Counted from the stretch's first letter, positions 16,725 through 26,600 are shown. The stretch: DNA of 64,000 nucleotides from Palsa-504 sp963753195 (GCA_963753195.1 CAVWBH010000001.1:62001-126000); one strand, 5' to 3'. The notes: generated by a model from the sequence alone, not told the origin. Made by a program: numbers and translations.

Positions 16725-17695
16725 CGGTGTCCTCCCACCAGTTCTGCTTGCTTGCGGTTGGCTGCCTCCGGCTCGGCCTGCTCACCGGCCCCGTCGGTGA
16801 GCAGGCCGAGCAGGGCGTCCTCGAGGCTCGGCATGTGCACGCTCAGATCCGCGGGCACTGGTCCCCACTGCACCAGGGCCGCGCCGACGTGCGCGATGAC
16901 GGGCCGGGCACCGCGCACGGTGACCCGGGCCCCGGCCTGCTCGACCTCGAGAACGTCCTCCAGCCGGCGGACCTGGTCGAGCAGCGCCGCGGGCGGATCC
17001 GGCATGCTGAAGCGGATCGTCGCCGTTCCGGCATGCCGGTCCACCAGGTCCGCCGGCGCCCCCGCGTCGAGCACGCGCCCCGCACGCATCACGACGACCT
17101 GGCCGCACAGCGCCTCGGCCTCATCCATCTCATGGGTCACGAGCAGCACCGTGATGCCCTCGTCGTGCAGCTGGCGTACGGCGGCCCACACGTCGCGCCG
17201 TCCGGCCGGATCCAGGTTCTGAGTCAACTCGTCGAGGATCACCAGCCGGGGCCGGTTGAGCAGGGCGAGCACCAGGAACAGCCGCTGCCGTTCCCCGCCG
17301 CTCAGCGCGCCGAACGCCGACCGGCGCCGACCGGCCAGCCCGAACTGCTCAAGCAGCTCGCCGCCGTCACGGGCGCGGCGGGTGCTGAACAGCTCCACCG
17401 CCTCGGCCACCCGCAGCCGGTCCGGCAGCGCCGAGTCCTGCAGCTGGCTGCCCACCATCGGCCGCAGCGCCTCGGCCTGCGTGGCCGGGTCGTAGCCGAG
17501 CACCCGGATGGTCCCGGCGTCTGGCTTGCGCAGTCCCTGGATGCATTCGACCGTCGTGGTCTTGCCCGCCCCGTTGGCGCCGATCAGCCCGACGATCTCG
17601 CCCGCCGGGACGTCGAGGTCCAGCCCGTCCACCACCACGGTGTTGCCGTACGCCTTGCGCAGACCTCGCGCGGTCACTACCTGCGGTTTGTCCAT
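16721..17695 (-). CDS. ABC transporter ATP-binding protein (drug/lipid exporter type)
   Basis: 324 aa. Walker A GANGAGKTTT, Q-loop GSQLQDSALPD, signature LSGGERQR, Walker B LVILDELTQNLDP and switch His in LVTHEMDEAE are all present. Members usually read DEPT-GLDP; here the sequence is DELTQNLDP, which keeps the catalytic Glu. A C-terminal regulatory extension runs from about 215 to 324. It forms an operon with the permease downstream (ATGA overlap) and the two-component pair beyond, the common arrangement for regulated antibiotic or lipid efflux. Confidence 0.93.
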   Translation of the reverse strand: MDKPQVVTARGLRKAYGNTVVVDGLDLDVPAGEIVGLIGANGAGKTTTVECIQGLRKPDAGTIRVLGYDPATQAEALRPMVGSQLQDSALPDRLRVAEAVELFSTRRARDGGELLEQFGLAGRRRSAFGALSGGERQRLFLVLALLNRPRLVILDELTQNLDPAGRRDVWAAVRQLHDEGITVLLVTHEMDEAEALCGQVVVMRAGRVLDAGAPADLVDRHAGTATIRFSMPDPPAALLDQVRRLEDVLEVEQAGARVTVRGARPVIAHVGAALVQWGPVPADLSVHMPSLEDALLGLLTDGAGEQAEPEAANRKQAELVGGHR

Positions 17696-17755
17696 GCACT
17701 GATCGTGCCGCCCGCGCCTACGCTCGCGCGTCAGCCCCCGGCTAGAACCCCGCCT

Positions 17756-18490
17756 CTACCCCAGGGTGGACAACCCCAGCTGCGTCAGGTCTCGCTGCGC
17801 GTAGCGGTTGTGCCAGAACTCTTCTTCAAAGATGGTGTAGATGCACTCTTGCAGCGGGTTCGTGCCGTTCTCCAGCACGTCGATCGGTCGTTTGAAGTCG
17901 GTCGCCGCAACCGATGCGAGATAGTCGCGAAAACGCGTGGCGCGATCCGCGCGCACGGCGAGAGCTTCCGAGGCAGACGGAGCCAGGTCGTGATCGAGGC
18001 CGGGCCACGGGAAGTCGGCGGAGCCGGTGTTCGGCAGCCCGATCGGGTGGAAGCGTCCTGCGAGGATTGGCGCCGTGAACCACTTGTCCATCGTGAAGAC
18101 GAGATGTCGCAGCGTCTGAACGAAGGACCACTCGTCGTTGACCGACTCGTGCAGCGCGCCTTCTGGGAGAGCATTCGCCCGGGTGATCGTCTTCGCCCAT
18201 TCGTCTTCGAGCGCCGCCCACGTGGCACGCATGCCCTCCGGGTTCGATGGCCGGAGCATCGCCCGCAACGGGAACCACGGGTCGCGCTCGTTCACGTATG
18301 CCGTGACATCGACGCCGTTGATAACAATGTTGTCGACCAGCGCGTCGATGTCGACGTTGACGAGCCAGGCATGGCTGATCTTCGCGTCGGTGAAGTTGAC
18401 GTCGCGGAAGCGGGCGCCGCTGAGATCGGCGCCCCGGAACACGGCTCCGGCAAGATCCCCCGCGAACTCTTCCGGCATGCCGCTTCCCAT
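17756..18490 (-). CDS. DinB-like protein with N-terminal pentapeptide repeats
   Basis: 244 aa from ATG 18490, preceded by GAGAGG; a TTG 18 bases upstream is possible. A short run of pentapeptide repeats (GAVFRGADLSGARFRDVNFTDA, residues about 14-35) is followed by a DinB_2 four-helix domain with His in RHLVFTMDKWF and a C-terminal EEEFWHNRYAQRD helix. DinB-fold proteins bind metal and often act as small-thiol-dependent transferases. The base composition is noticeably less GC-rich than in the neighbours, suggesting acquisition. Divergent from the TetR gene across 80 bp that holds two TetR-like operators, so it is a probable target. Confidence 0.85.
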   Translation of the reverse strand: MGSGMPEEFAGDLAGAVFRGADLSGARFRDVNFTDAKISHAWLVNVDIDALVDNIVINGVDVTAYVNERDPWFPLRAMLRPSNPEGMRATWAALEDEWAKTITRANALPEGALHESVNDEWSFVQTLRHLVFTMDKWFTAPILAGRFHPIGLPNTGSADFPWPGLDHDLAPSASEALAVRADRATRFRDYLASVAATDFKRPIDVLENGTNPLQECIYTIFEEEFWHNRYAQRDLTQLGLSTLG

Positions 18491-18544
18491 CGCGTCGCTA
18501 CCTCTCAACGTACTTCCCTCGAGTCTGCCGGAACGGCACCGTCC

Positions 18545-18578
18545 TATACCGCTGGTATAGTCGTATACCGATGGTATA
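18545..18578. promoter_or_regulatory. Two tandem TetR-type operators TATACC-N3-GGTATA
   Basis: Perfect dyads at 18545-18559 (centre GCT) and 18564-18578 (centre GAT), offset by 19 bp. The second includes the ATG of the tetR gene (18571). The spacing puts both on nearly the same helix face, consistent with cooperative binding of two dimers that would block both tetR and the divergent DinB gene. Confidence 0.8.
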
Positions 18579-19239
18579 TAGAGATGCCCGGCGCGCGCTC
18601 ATCGACGCGGCCGTGGAAGTCATCGCGCGTGGCGGAGTCGAGGCCGCGACCACTCGGGAGATCTATCTGCGGGCCGGCGTCACGGCGCCCACCTTGTACC
18701 ACCATTTCGGTGACAAGCAGGGGCTGCTGGACGCCGTGGTCACCGACGCGTTCGAGCGTTACCTGGCCCGCAAGCGGGCGCTGCGCCCCACGGGTGATCC
18801 GGCCACGGACATCCGCCGCGGCTGGGACGCGCACGTCGAGTTCGCGCGCGCCAATCCCGCGCTCTACCGGCTCATGTGGCCTGCCGGGCGCACCGCCCTG
18901 CCACCGGCCGCGGCCGAGAGCGCCCGGGATCTGCGGGACGGCTTCGCCAGGCTCGAAAGCCAGGGCGCCTTGGCGCCCGGCATCACGCCCCGGCATGCCG
19001 CCCGCGTCCTCGGGGCCGCGCTCAGCGGAGTCACCTCGGCGATCACCCGTGATCCAGAAGATCCCGGCAACGACAGCCTCTCAGCCGTCGTAAGGGATGC
19101 CGTGATCGGAGCCCTGACCCGGTCTCGGGCGGGCGCAGGCCGGTCGACCTCGATGACCTCACGTTCGCCCATCCCGAGCGCCTGGGTGAGCCCGCCGAGC
19201 TGCGGCCGTTCTTTGCCTACGGCCGCACCAAGACCATGA
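18571..19239 (+). CDS. TetR-family transcriptional regulator with an abnormal C-terminus
   Basis: 222 aa. The N-terminal helix-turn-helix (about 5-50) reads RRALIDAAVEVIARGG...TTREIYLRAGVTAPTLYHHFGDKQGLLDAV. A ligand-binding domain follows to about residue 190. The last 30 residues (from SRAGAGRSTSM) are low in structure and correspond to an out-of-frame reading of an SDR gene, so the natural stop was lost when the two genes were joined. The start codon lies inside the second operator and has no ribosome binding site, suggesting a leaderless transcript. Likely represses itself and the divergent DinB gene. Confidence 0.88.
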   Translation: MVYRDARRALIDAAVEVIARGGVEAATTREIYLRAGVTAPTLYHHFGDKQGLLDAVVTDAFERYLARKRALRPTGDPATDIRRGWDAHVEFARANPALYRLMWPAGRTALPPAAAESARDLRDGFARLESQGALAPGITPRHAARVLGAALSGVTSAITRDPEDPGNDSLSAVVRDAVIGALTRSRAGAGRSTSMTSRSPIPSAWVSPPSCGRSLPTAAPRP

Positions 19240-19640
19240 ACGCGATGTTCGTCTTCGAACTCGCCCGCCGCCTGACCGGGACTGCGATCACTGTCAACTG
19301 CGTGCACCCGGGCATCATCGGCGGCACCGGGCTCAGCGGTGAGGTGCCCGGGCTCGGCGCGCTCGTCCGGCAGGCCTTCCAGGGCGGCGTCCTCCCGCCG
19401 CCCGGCCCGCAGCCCGGCGGATGGGGAGCGGCGCGGTTCACCGGCACGGCGGAAGGCCCGGGCCCGGACGTCGGTGCCGACACCCCCGCCTGGCTCGCCA
19501 CTGCCGCTGAGGCCGAAGGCATGACCGGCCGGTTCTTCGTTGACCGCGAACCGGCGCAAACCGCCCCGCACACCACCGACCCGGCGCGCTGCGGGCGCCT
19601 GTGGATGGAAAGCGCGCGTCTTACCGGGCTTCCCGCCTAG
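19143..19640 (+). pseudogene. Short-chain dehydrogenase remnant (N-terminal half missing)
   Basis: From about 19143 the frame reads VDLDDLTF and onward through FFAYGRTKTMNAMF, the SDR catalytic YxxxK (YGRTK) helix. ITVNCVHPGIIGGTGL and a C-terminal tail follow, as in retinol-dehydrogenase-like SDRs. The Rossmann glycine motif and the first half or so of the enzyme are absent; the sequence upstream is the end of tetR. An internal ATG (19236) could start a 134-aa fragment, but it would lack the active-site Tyr. Best explained as a deletion fusing tetR to the tail of a neighbouring SDR gene. Confidence 0.75.
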
Positions 19641-19682
19641 GCCGCAAGGCCCGGAGCGCATGCCGCGCCGGCCGACGCGCAC

Positions 19683-19850
19683 GTGCTTGAGGCCGGCCAC
19701 GTGCCGGGCGTCGGGAACCGGCGCCGCTTGCGGGCAACGAGCGCGATGGTGAACCAGATGCGACAGCGCTACCCGGGCCTGGCCATCCTGCCGGCTCATG
19801 ATCCGGGAGCGGCGGACCGGCTGGCCCGGGCCACCGGCCGGACCGCGGAA
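19683..19850 (+). pseudogene. Possible C-terminal fragment of a metallo-beta-lactamase-fold hydrolase
   Basis: A short frame contains RYPGLAILPAHDPGAADRLA, which resembles the late PAHD metal-ligand region of lactonase-type metallo-beta-lactamase proteins. Nothing upstream supplies the HxHxDH core. A gene remnant in the gap between the SDR fragment and the peptidase gene is likely, but the assignment rests on one motif. Confidence 0.3.
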
Positions 19851-19857
19851 CGGGCAG

Positions 19858-20598
19858 CTACGGCATGGGCGCGGAATCGTCGTCGAGGAAGCGGGTCTTC
19901 AGCGGCGTCTCGGTGACGCCTGAGGCCGCGGATTTCACGACGCGGTACGCGACCGACGTCGGCCGGTCGGCGATCACCTCGGTCAGGGTGTCGTCGATGA
20001 AGTGCGCCGCCGCCCCGTCATCGCACGCGATGCCGCCGGGCAGGGTCCCGTCCTCGACCAGCTGGTGGTACAGCGGCCGCCTTCTGGACTCGGAGTTGTA
20101 GTGCGGGCAGAAACTCCCGGGCAGCAGCCCGAGCCCTTCGGTGAAGGGCCGCAGCTCGCGGCCGAACGAGTCGGTGGTTCCTCCCTCGAACCAGCAGATC
20201 CCCCCGGCGCTCGACCCGGCCAGCACGATGCCCGCCTGCCACGCCTTGCGCATGATCACGTCCAGCGCGTGCACTCGCCACACGGCCACCATGTTCGCTA
20301 CGCTGCCGCCGCCGACGAAGATCACGTCGGCCGATAGCAGCAGGTCCTCGGGGTCTCGGACGTTCGGCATCGGGAACAGCGACAGGTGGCTGACCCGGGC
20401 CGGCTGCCCGGCGAAGCGGTCGTACATGCCCAGCGTCCACCGCGGGTCGTCGCCGGCCGCCGTGTTCAGCACGCACAGCCGGGGCTCGCGCTTGCTGGTC
20501 AGCCGGAGTGCGTTGGCCATGTGCACCGGCACCTGGCCTTCCGGTGCGCGCATGCCGCCGCCGACCGCGATGATGTGCCGCCGCCCGTCCGCTGCCAT
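19858..20598 (-). CDS. Peptidase E-like protein (S51 family)
   Basis: 246 aa from ATG 20598. The catalytic Ser is in the nucleophile elbow AGSSAGGICWF, the same pattern as dipeptidase E (aspartyl dipeptidase) and cyanophycinase relatives. FVGGGSVANM and the downstream CPHYNSE and GIACDDGAA segments match the family. A cytoplasmic serine peptidase acting on small peptides is expected. The 3' end lies just past the decayed fragment at 19683-19850. No operon partner. Confidence 0.88.
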   Translation of the reverse strand: MAADGRRHIIAVGGGMRAPEGQVPVHMANALRLTSKREPRLCVLNTAAGDDPRWTLGMYDRFAGQPARVSHLSLFPMPNVRDPEDLLLSADVIFVGGGSVANMVAVWRVHALDVIMRKAWQAGIVLAGSSAGGICWFEGGTTDSFGRELRPFTEGLGLLPGSFCPHYNSESRRRPLYHQLVEDGTLPGGIACDDGAAAHFIDDTLTEVIADRPTSVAYRVVKSAASGVTETPLKTRFLDDDSAPMP

Positions 20599-20681
20599 GC
20601 CTGGCACGCTAGCCCGGTTACAGCACGCAAGCAAACTTCACACAGCCCGGACTATTGATCACCGAAAGTAGTCATTCAAGC

Positions 20682-21017
20682 CTAGATAGTGATCGCGCGC
20701 CCCGGCTTGCTCATCGTGCCGGGCGGGCAGTACCAGGTCATGATCTCGACTGCCAGCCGCCCGGCGCGCACCGCGGGGTCGGCCTCCGCCAGCTGGCGTG
20801 CTTCCGCCAGGGACCCGGTCCGGTAGAAGGCCAGTCCCCGCAGCGTCACGTCGGCCTGGTCGCGGACCGGGCCGTTGGTCACCACCAGGCCGGACTCGCG
20901 CAGCCGGTCGTGATGGGCCAGGTGCTCGGCCTGGATGCGTGCCGCTTCGGCCTCGTCGTAGGCCGGCGCGCCGTCCGCGGCCCGCAGCAATACCAGCTCA
21001 AACGCTTCAAGGTCCAC
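20682..21017 (-). CDS. YCII-related domain protein
   Basis: 111 aa. A ferredoxin-like YCII fold is indicated by FELVLLRAADG, the helix EAARIQAEHLAHHDRLRESG, the strand GLVVTNGPV and the EARQLAEADPAVRAGRLAVEIMTWYCP tail; the H-D pair typical of the family is present in AHHDRL. Function in the family is mostly unknown. A stand-alone gene between peptidase E and the beta-helix protein, all on the minus strand. Confidence 0.85.
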   Translation of the reverse strand: MDLEAFELVLLRAADGAPAYDEAEAARIQAEHLAHHDRLRESGLVVTNGPVRDQADVTLRGLAFYRTGSLAEARQLAEADPAVRAGRLAVEIMTWYCPPGTMSKPGRAITI

Positions 21018-21037
21018 ACGTCATTGTGGCACTGCGG

Positions 21038-23308
21038 TCACGTGTTGCGGGAGAGCCGGGCCAGGGACAGGACGAAGATCGAGGACAGCCCCCAGCCGAG
21101 CAGGGTCGCGAGGTTGAGCCACAGCAGTACCGCCTCACCGCCAGGCGCGTGCGGGTCCGGGTACCAGGTCGAGCGCTGGTCCAGTGAGATCAGCGGGACC
21201 ACGGTGTCAATCGCGTACAGCACCGGGCTGAAGCACCGGACCTCGCCGTCGCCGCAGACGTCGGCATGCGCACCCGGAGCCGGGGACGGCTGCCCGGAGA
21301 GCATGACCTGGCCGTTGACGCCGTAGACGACTCCGCTGCCGTTCGTGGCGCGCAGCGTGGCCTGGGTGGCCGGCAGCTCAAGGGTGACCAGCACGGCCAA
21401 GAGCAGGAGGGCCAGGGCCCAGAGCACCCGGGTCGGCCGGTAGCCGTAGCCGATGAGAGCATAGACGGCGTCCAGGAGGCGGCGGGGCGACAGCGGGTTC
21501 GGCCGGTCGACCCGCCCGGCGTGCCGGCGCTGAGCCATGAGGATCTCCTCGGCCTCGCTTACGCGCCCGTGCTGCCGGAACACCCGGGCCGCCTGCTCAT
21601 AGGCGCCCGCGTCGAAGTCGGTCTGGCGGCCCAGCCAGTCGCCCCGTTCCCGCTGGTCCCAGATCTCTCGTGGCCGCCCGCCAAAGGGCCGCTCGAAGCG
21701 CTCGTAGCTCAGCCCGGAAATGGTGAAGTGCAGTGGCCAGGTCGCCGGATCATCGGCCATGAAGGTGGTGGTCACGTCGGTGAAGTCCACGCTCGGCCAG
21801 ACTGTTCGCCAGCCCAGGTCCATGCCGCCGTGGACGGTCGCCGAGGTTGCCTCGATGGCGTGTCCGTGCAGGTTGTGCTCCGGCACCGGCTGTGGGCAGG
21901 TGAATGAGCCGCCGCTGAACTGCAGCATCCCTTCGATGGTGCTGCGGCTGAGCACGACCAGGCCAATCGAGGTGAAGCCGTCAGTCAGCTGGACCGATCC
22001 CTTGACCGTGGCCTCCTTGAGACTGATCGAGTAGTCGCCCGGGTTGTCCAGCTGCGCCCCGTCGGCCACCACCCCGGCCATCGTGGCGCCGCGGAAGTTG
22101 ATCCGTCCGCCGTCGGTATGCAGGCCGTCCAGGTAGACCGCGCCGTCGACGGTCAGCGCGCTGCCGCCGACCAGGGAGCGGTGCTCTGGCTTGCTCATCT
22201 GCCCGTTCAGCGCGAGCATCCCGTGGATGGCCGCGCCTTCCAGCCGAATGGTGCCTTCGACGGTCGCATCATGCTCGAGCCGCACGTGGGCACGGATCTC
22301 GCTGTTGGTCAGGTCCAGCGCGGTACTGTACGGGGCGCGCAGCACGCAGCCCGCACCGATGGTCACGCTGCTCATCTCGCCCATCGTCATGTCCATGCTG
22401 CCCGTCACCTCGCAGCCGCCCAGGAAGGCCACGTCGGCGGCGACCGAGAGCTGAGTGGCGTCCAGCGCGATACCGGCCGTCGCCGACCTGGCGTAGATGC
22501 TTTCCCGCTGGCGGTCCGCGTGAGCCTCGATAGTGGCGTTGCGGACCTCCATCCGCCCGGCGATGTGGGTGCTGCCCATGCCGATCCGGCCGCGGATCTC
22601 GGGGCGGCGGCCGCCGGGATCCTCGATCACGAACATGCTGCCCTCGATGACCGCGTCCTCGAGCTCGATGGCCGGCCCGTTCACCGCGCTCAGGTGCGCT
22701 CCGGTGATGTCGAGCGAGCCGTTGATGCGGGCCCCTATCAGCCTGATCTCGCCCCGCGAGGTGAAGTCGTGAAGCAGCCGGACGGCACCGCCGACGCGGA
22801 TCCGGTCGGCCTGGATGGCCCGGTCGCCCTGCCCGTCGATGACGGTGTCGACGCACAGCAGCCGGCCGCCGATTTCCGACTCGCACAGCCACACCGCGGA
22901 TCGCTTCGACGTGCTTCCGCTGGTCCAGTGCGCCCCGGCGATCTGCGACCCGGACAGGTCCAGGTCCCGGCGCAGCCGCAGGCCGTTACCGAGCAGCCCG
23001 GGCAGGCGGGGCGAACCGGTGAGGGACAGCTCGAACAGCTGCGCTCCCTCCACCACGGGCGGGGCGTCGAACTCACAACCGTCGAACCGGAGGGGGAAGG
23101 GCACCACCAGTCCGGTGAGGTCCAGGTCCCCGGTCACGATGGTGTTGCTGAGCCGCAGCCCGCGCGGATCAATCCGGTCCTTGAGCCCATAGCAGCAGTC
23201 GCGCAGCAGGTCCGCATGCACGATGCATCTGCGGCCGCCGGCCGTCCCGTCGACGACCGCGCCGCGCTGCCACGCGTCGGCTAGCTCGGCCGCCCCGATC
23301 TCGTCCAT
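21038..23308 (-). CDS. Large repetitive (beta-helix-like) protein with C-terminal membrane anchor
   Basis: 756 aa from ATG 23308, chosen because the protein becomes coherent there (MDEIGAAELADAWQRG); the ORF is open to 23497. Residues about 50-570 are built from irregular repeats of some 20-25 aa in which a short strand such as I-x-G-x-L/M-x-L/V recurs (for example ARINGSLDITGAHLSAV, AAIHGMLALNG), as expected for a pentapeptide-like or right-handed beta-helix. A charged linker with a tetratricopeptide-like helix (AYEQAARVFRQHGRVSEAEEI) precedes two hydrophobic helices near 650-670 and 725-750. Homologues are sometimes labelled oxidoreductase without support. Role unknown; probably a membrane-tethered cytoplasmic scaffold. 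Confidence 0.75.
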   Translation of the reverse strand: MDEIGAAELADAWQRGAVVDGTAGGRRCIVHADLLRDCCYGLKDRIDPRGLRLSNTIVTGDLDLTGLVVPFPLRFDGCEFDAPPVVEGAQLFELSLTGSPRLPGLLGNGLRLRRDLDLSGSQIAGAHWTSGSTSKRSAVWLCESEIGGRLLCVDTVIDGQGDRAIQADRIRVGGAVRLLHDFTSRGEIRLIGARINGSLDITGAHLSAVNGPAIELEDAVIEGSMFVIEDPGGRRPEIRGRIGMGSTHIAGRMEVRNATIEAHADRQRESIYARSATAGIALDATQLSVAADVAFLGGCEVTGSMDMTMGEMSSVTIGAGCVLRAPYSTALDLTNSEIRAHVRLEHDATVEGTIRLEGAAIHGMLALNGQMSKPEHRSLVGGSALTVDGAVYLDGLHTDGGRINFRGATMAGVVADGAQLDNPGDYSISLKEATVKGSVQLTDGFTSIGLVVLSRSTIEGMLQFSGGSFTCPQPVPEHNLHGHAIEATSATVHGGMDLGWRTVWPSVDFTDVTTTFMADDPATWPLHFTISGLSYERFERPFGGRPREIWDQRERGDWLGRQTDFDAGAYEQAARVFRQHGRVSEAEEILMAQRRHAGRVDRPNPLSPRRLLDAVYALIGYGYRPTRVLWALALLLLAVLVTLELPATQATLRATNGSGVVYGVNGQVMLSGQPSPAPGAHADVCGDGEVRCFSPVLYAIDTVVPLISLDQRSTWYPDPHAPGGEAVLLWLNLATLLGWGLSSIFVLSLARLSRNT

Positions 23309-23468
23309 GACCCCAGACTGTGCCAAGGTCTGCGTGCCCGTGTCCAACCGGCACGTCGCTGCGGCCCCGCCACGGGAGCGTGGTCGCGCGGCACGCGCCA
23401 CGGGCCGTTCGGGAAATTTAAGAAAGCCACCCTGAACCCGACGCCATGGCCGGTCCGTGCACCGGAGT

Positions 23469-23687
23469 ATGGACGAGCGCTGCTGGAGGTGGCCCATGGC
23501 GGACAGGTTCGCGGCGGCCCGGGGCGCGCCCGGGCGGGGCTGCGCGCTGCGGATGTCCTGGCTGGCCGCTCACTGCGGGAAGCCGTTGACGACCCGCCCC
23601 GCGGCGCCTGGCCGCTGCTGCCGGGCCGCCGTCGCTTGCCGCTGCTGCCGGGATGTCCGCAGGCACCGTGGCTGGCCTGACCGGTGA
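23469..23687 (+). CDS. Possible small Cys/Arg-rich protein coupled to the RHS gene
   Basis: 72 codons from ATG 23469 ending with a TGA (23685-23687) that overlaps the GTG of the RHS gene (23684-23686) in a GTGA coupling arrangement. Third codon positions are strongly GC-biased. The product would be basic with several CC pairs and no recognisable family. Another frame of the same stretch is also open, so the coding case is weak. Confidence 0.22.
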   Translation: MDERCWRWPMADRFAAARGAPGRGCALRMSWLAAHCGKPLTTRPAAPGRCCRAAVACRCCRDVRRHRGWPDR

Positions 23688-26600
23688 GCGACCGGTTCAC
23701 CGACCTCCCGGACGAGGCGCTGCCGCGCCTGGACCGGGCCGCTGATGCGCAGCGGCGCTGGTCGCCGTCGCGGCCGGACGCTGCGGACGTGGCCCGGTCG
23801 CCGTCGCGGCCGGACGCCCCGGACGCGGCCCGGTCGGCACCGCGGCCGGACGCCCCGGACGCCCCGGACGCGGCGCGGTCCCCGGCGGTGGACGCGGCCA
23901 GGGGGCCGGATCTGCGGTCCGAGGTCCTTGACCGGGCGCGGTGGATACCGGACGCCGCCGGGGATCCGGCCGTGGCCGCGCGGTCAGCGTCGGACATCCC
24001 GCAGGCCGGGGACCCGGTCGACGTGGCGACCGGGGATGTCGTGCTCTTCCAGGACGACGTGTCGCTGCCCGGGGTGATGCCCCTGGTTATCAGCCGGGCT
24101 TACCGGTCCTCGTGGCGGGCGGGCCGGTGGTTCGGGGCGTCGTGGGCGTCCAGCTTCGATGAGCAGCTGCAGGTCATGCCGGACCGGATTGTGGGCGTGT
24201 TCGCGGATGGGCGCGTCCTGACGTGGCTGCGCGACCCGGCCGAGGACGGGCCCGGGCCGCTGACCGGGCTGCCGGTCACCGGGCCGAGGTGGCGGCTGGC
24301 GCGGGCTGGCGACGGCGCGTTCACGGTCACCGACCCGCAGGCCGGGCTGGTGCGGCGGTTCGAGGGCCGGGGCCGGGATCTGCCGCTGGTCTCGGTGACC
24401 GACCGGGCCGGGCGCCAGGTCTGCTTCAGCTATACCTCGCTGGGGGAGCCGGCCTGGATCACGCATTCCGGGGGCTACCGTATCCGGGCCGAGATGGCCG
24501 GCGGCCGGATCGCGGGACTGCGGCTGGCGGGTGCCGACGGCTCGGAGATCCCGCTGACCGGATACCGGTACGACGAGGCGGGAAATCTGGCCCGGGTGGT
24601 CGACGGCTCGGGCCAGGCGCTGCGGTTCAGCTATGACTCCGACGGGCGGCTGGCCGGCTGGCGGGACCGCAACGGGATCTCTTACCGGTATTCCTATGAC
24701 AAGTTGGGCAGGTGCGTGGCGGGCTGGGGGCCCGGCGGGGCCATGTCGGGCCGCTTCGCCTACGGCGACCGGGTGACCTGGTGGACGGACGCAGGCGGCG
24801 CGGTGACCATTTACCAGCTGGATTCCTCGTCCCGGGTGACGGCTGTGACCAGCCCGCTGGGCCATGTGACCCATGTCTGGTACGACGAGTACGGCCGCGT
24901 GACCGCACGCGCCGACCCGCTGGGCCGGCTGACCCGGTACGGCTACGACGAGCGCGGCGACCTCACCTGCATCACGCGGCCGGACGGCAGCCAGGCCCGG
25001 GCCAGCTACACCGAGTCGGGCCTGCCGGTCGCACTGGATGCGGGCGGGTCCAGCTGGCGGCAAGAGTACGACAGGCGCGGCAACCTGGTGCGGCGTATTG
25101 CGCCGGACCAGGCCGTCACGTCGTATGGCTACGACGGGCGCGGGAACCTGGCCTCGGTCACCGGCCCGCTCGGAGAAACCACGACGGTGGAGTGCGACCC
25201 GGCCGGCCTGCCGGTGGCGGTGACGGGCCCCGGAGGGGGATGTGTCCGGTACACCCGGGACGTGGCCGGCCGGCTGACCTCCATCACCGCGCCTGACGGG
25301 CCGGTCACCGAGCTCACCTGGACGGCTGGCGGGCAGCTGGCGGCCCAGGTGTTCCCGGACGGCACCAGCGAACAGCGGGAATACGACGCCGAGGGCAACC
25401 TGGTCAGCTATCTCAGCCCGTCCGGCCAGCGGACCAGGTATGAGTACGGGCCGTTTGATCAGCTCACCGCCGTGACCGGTCCCGACGGCACCCGCACCGA
25501 GTTCCGCTACGACCATGCGGTGCGCTTGACCGCCGTCTCCCGGGCCGGCCTGACCTGGCGGTACGAGTACGACGCGGCCGGTCAGGTGGTGACGGAGACC
25601 GACTTCAACGGCGCCGTCACCCGGTACGCCTATGATCCGGCCGGGCAGCTGACCGGGCGGGTCAATGCGGTTGGCCAGGAGGTCAGCTACCGCTACGACG
25701 AGCTCGGCCGGCTGGTCCGGCGCGAGGCCGGGGCTGCGGTCACCAGCTTCGGCTACGATCCGGCTGGCCGGCTGGTGCGTGCGCGCAACCCCGACGCCGA
25801 GATCACGCTCAGCCGTGATCCGTTCGGCCGAGTCACCGCCGAGACCTGCAACGACCGCACCGTGCTGTCCTCTTTCGACCGGGCGGGGCATCGCCTCCGC
25901 CGCGTCACTCCCGGCGGCGTGCAGCAGCGCTGGCGCTACGACGGTGCCGGGCAACCGGTGCTGCTCGAGGTCGCGGGGCACACGCTCAGGTTCGGCTATG
26001 ACCAGGCGGGCCGTGAGACCCGCCGAGACCTGCCCGGCGGGGTGGCGCTCACCCAGGAGTGGGACACGGTGGGCCAGCTCGCGCTCCAGCTGCTGGCCCC
26101 GGCCGACCACCTGGCTGCTGTCCCGCCCGACGGCCTGGCTGCTGTCCCGCCCGGCGGCCTGGCCCGTCGCGCCTACGCTTACCAGGCCGACGGGTGCCTG
26201 GTCGGCGTCGATGACCTGCTGGCCGGCTCGCGCCGGTTCACCCTTGACGGCGGAGGCCGGGTCGCCGAGGTCAGCGGCCCCCAGTGGGCCGAGCAGTACC
26301 GTTACGACCCGGCGGGCAACGTCGCCTCGGCCAGGTGGAGTTCCCCGCCGCCCGAGACCGCCGGCCGCTGGCTATCGGCTGACCTGCAGGGCCCGCGCGA
26401 CCGCGCTGGCACGCTGATCACCAGCGCCGGGACCGTCCGTTACCGCCATGACCGGCAGGGACGCGTTATCCGGCGGCAGCGGTCGCGCATCTCACGCAAG
26501 CCCGATGTCTGGTCCTATGAGTGGGACCCGGATGACCGGCTGTCCGCGGTCGCCACTCCGGACGGCAGCACCTGGCGGTACCGGTACGACCCCCTCGGCA

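Noticed and set aside
16727..19093. 788-aa plus-strand ORF
   Set aside because: Runs antisense through the ABC ATPase and DinB genes and then into tetR out of frame; composition typical of a high-GC shadow.
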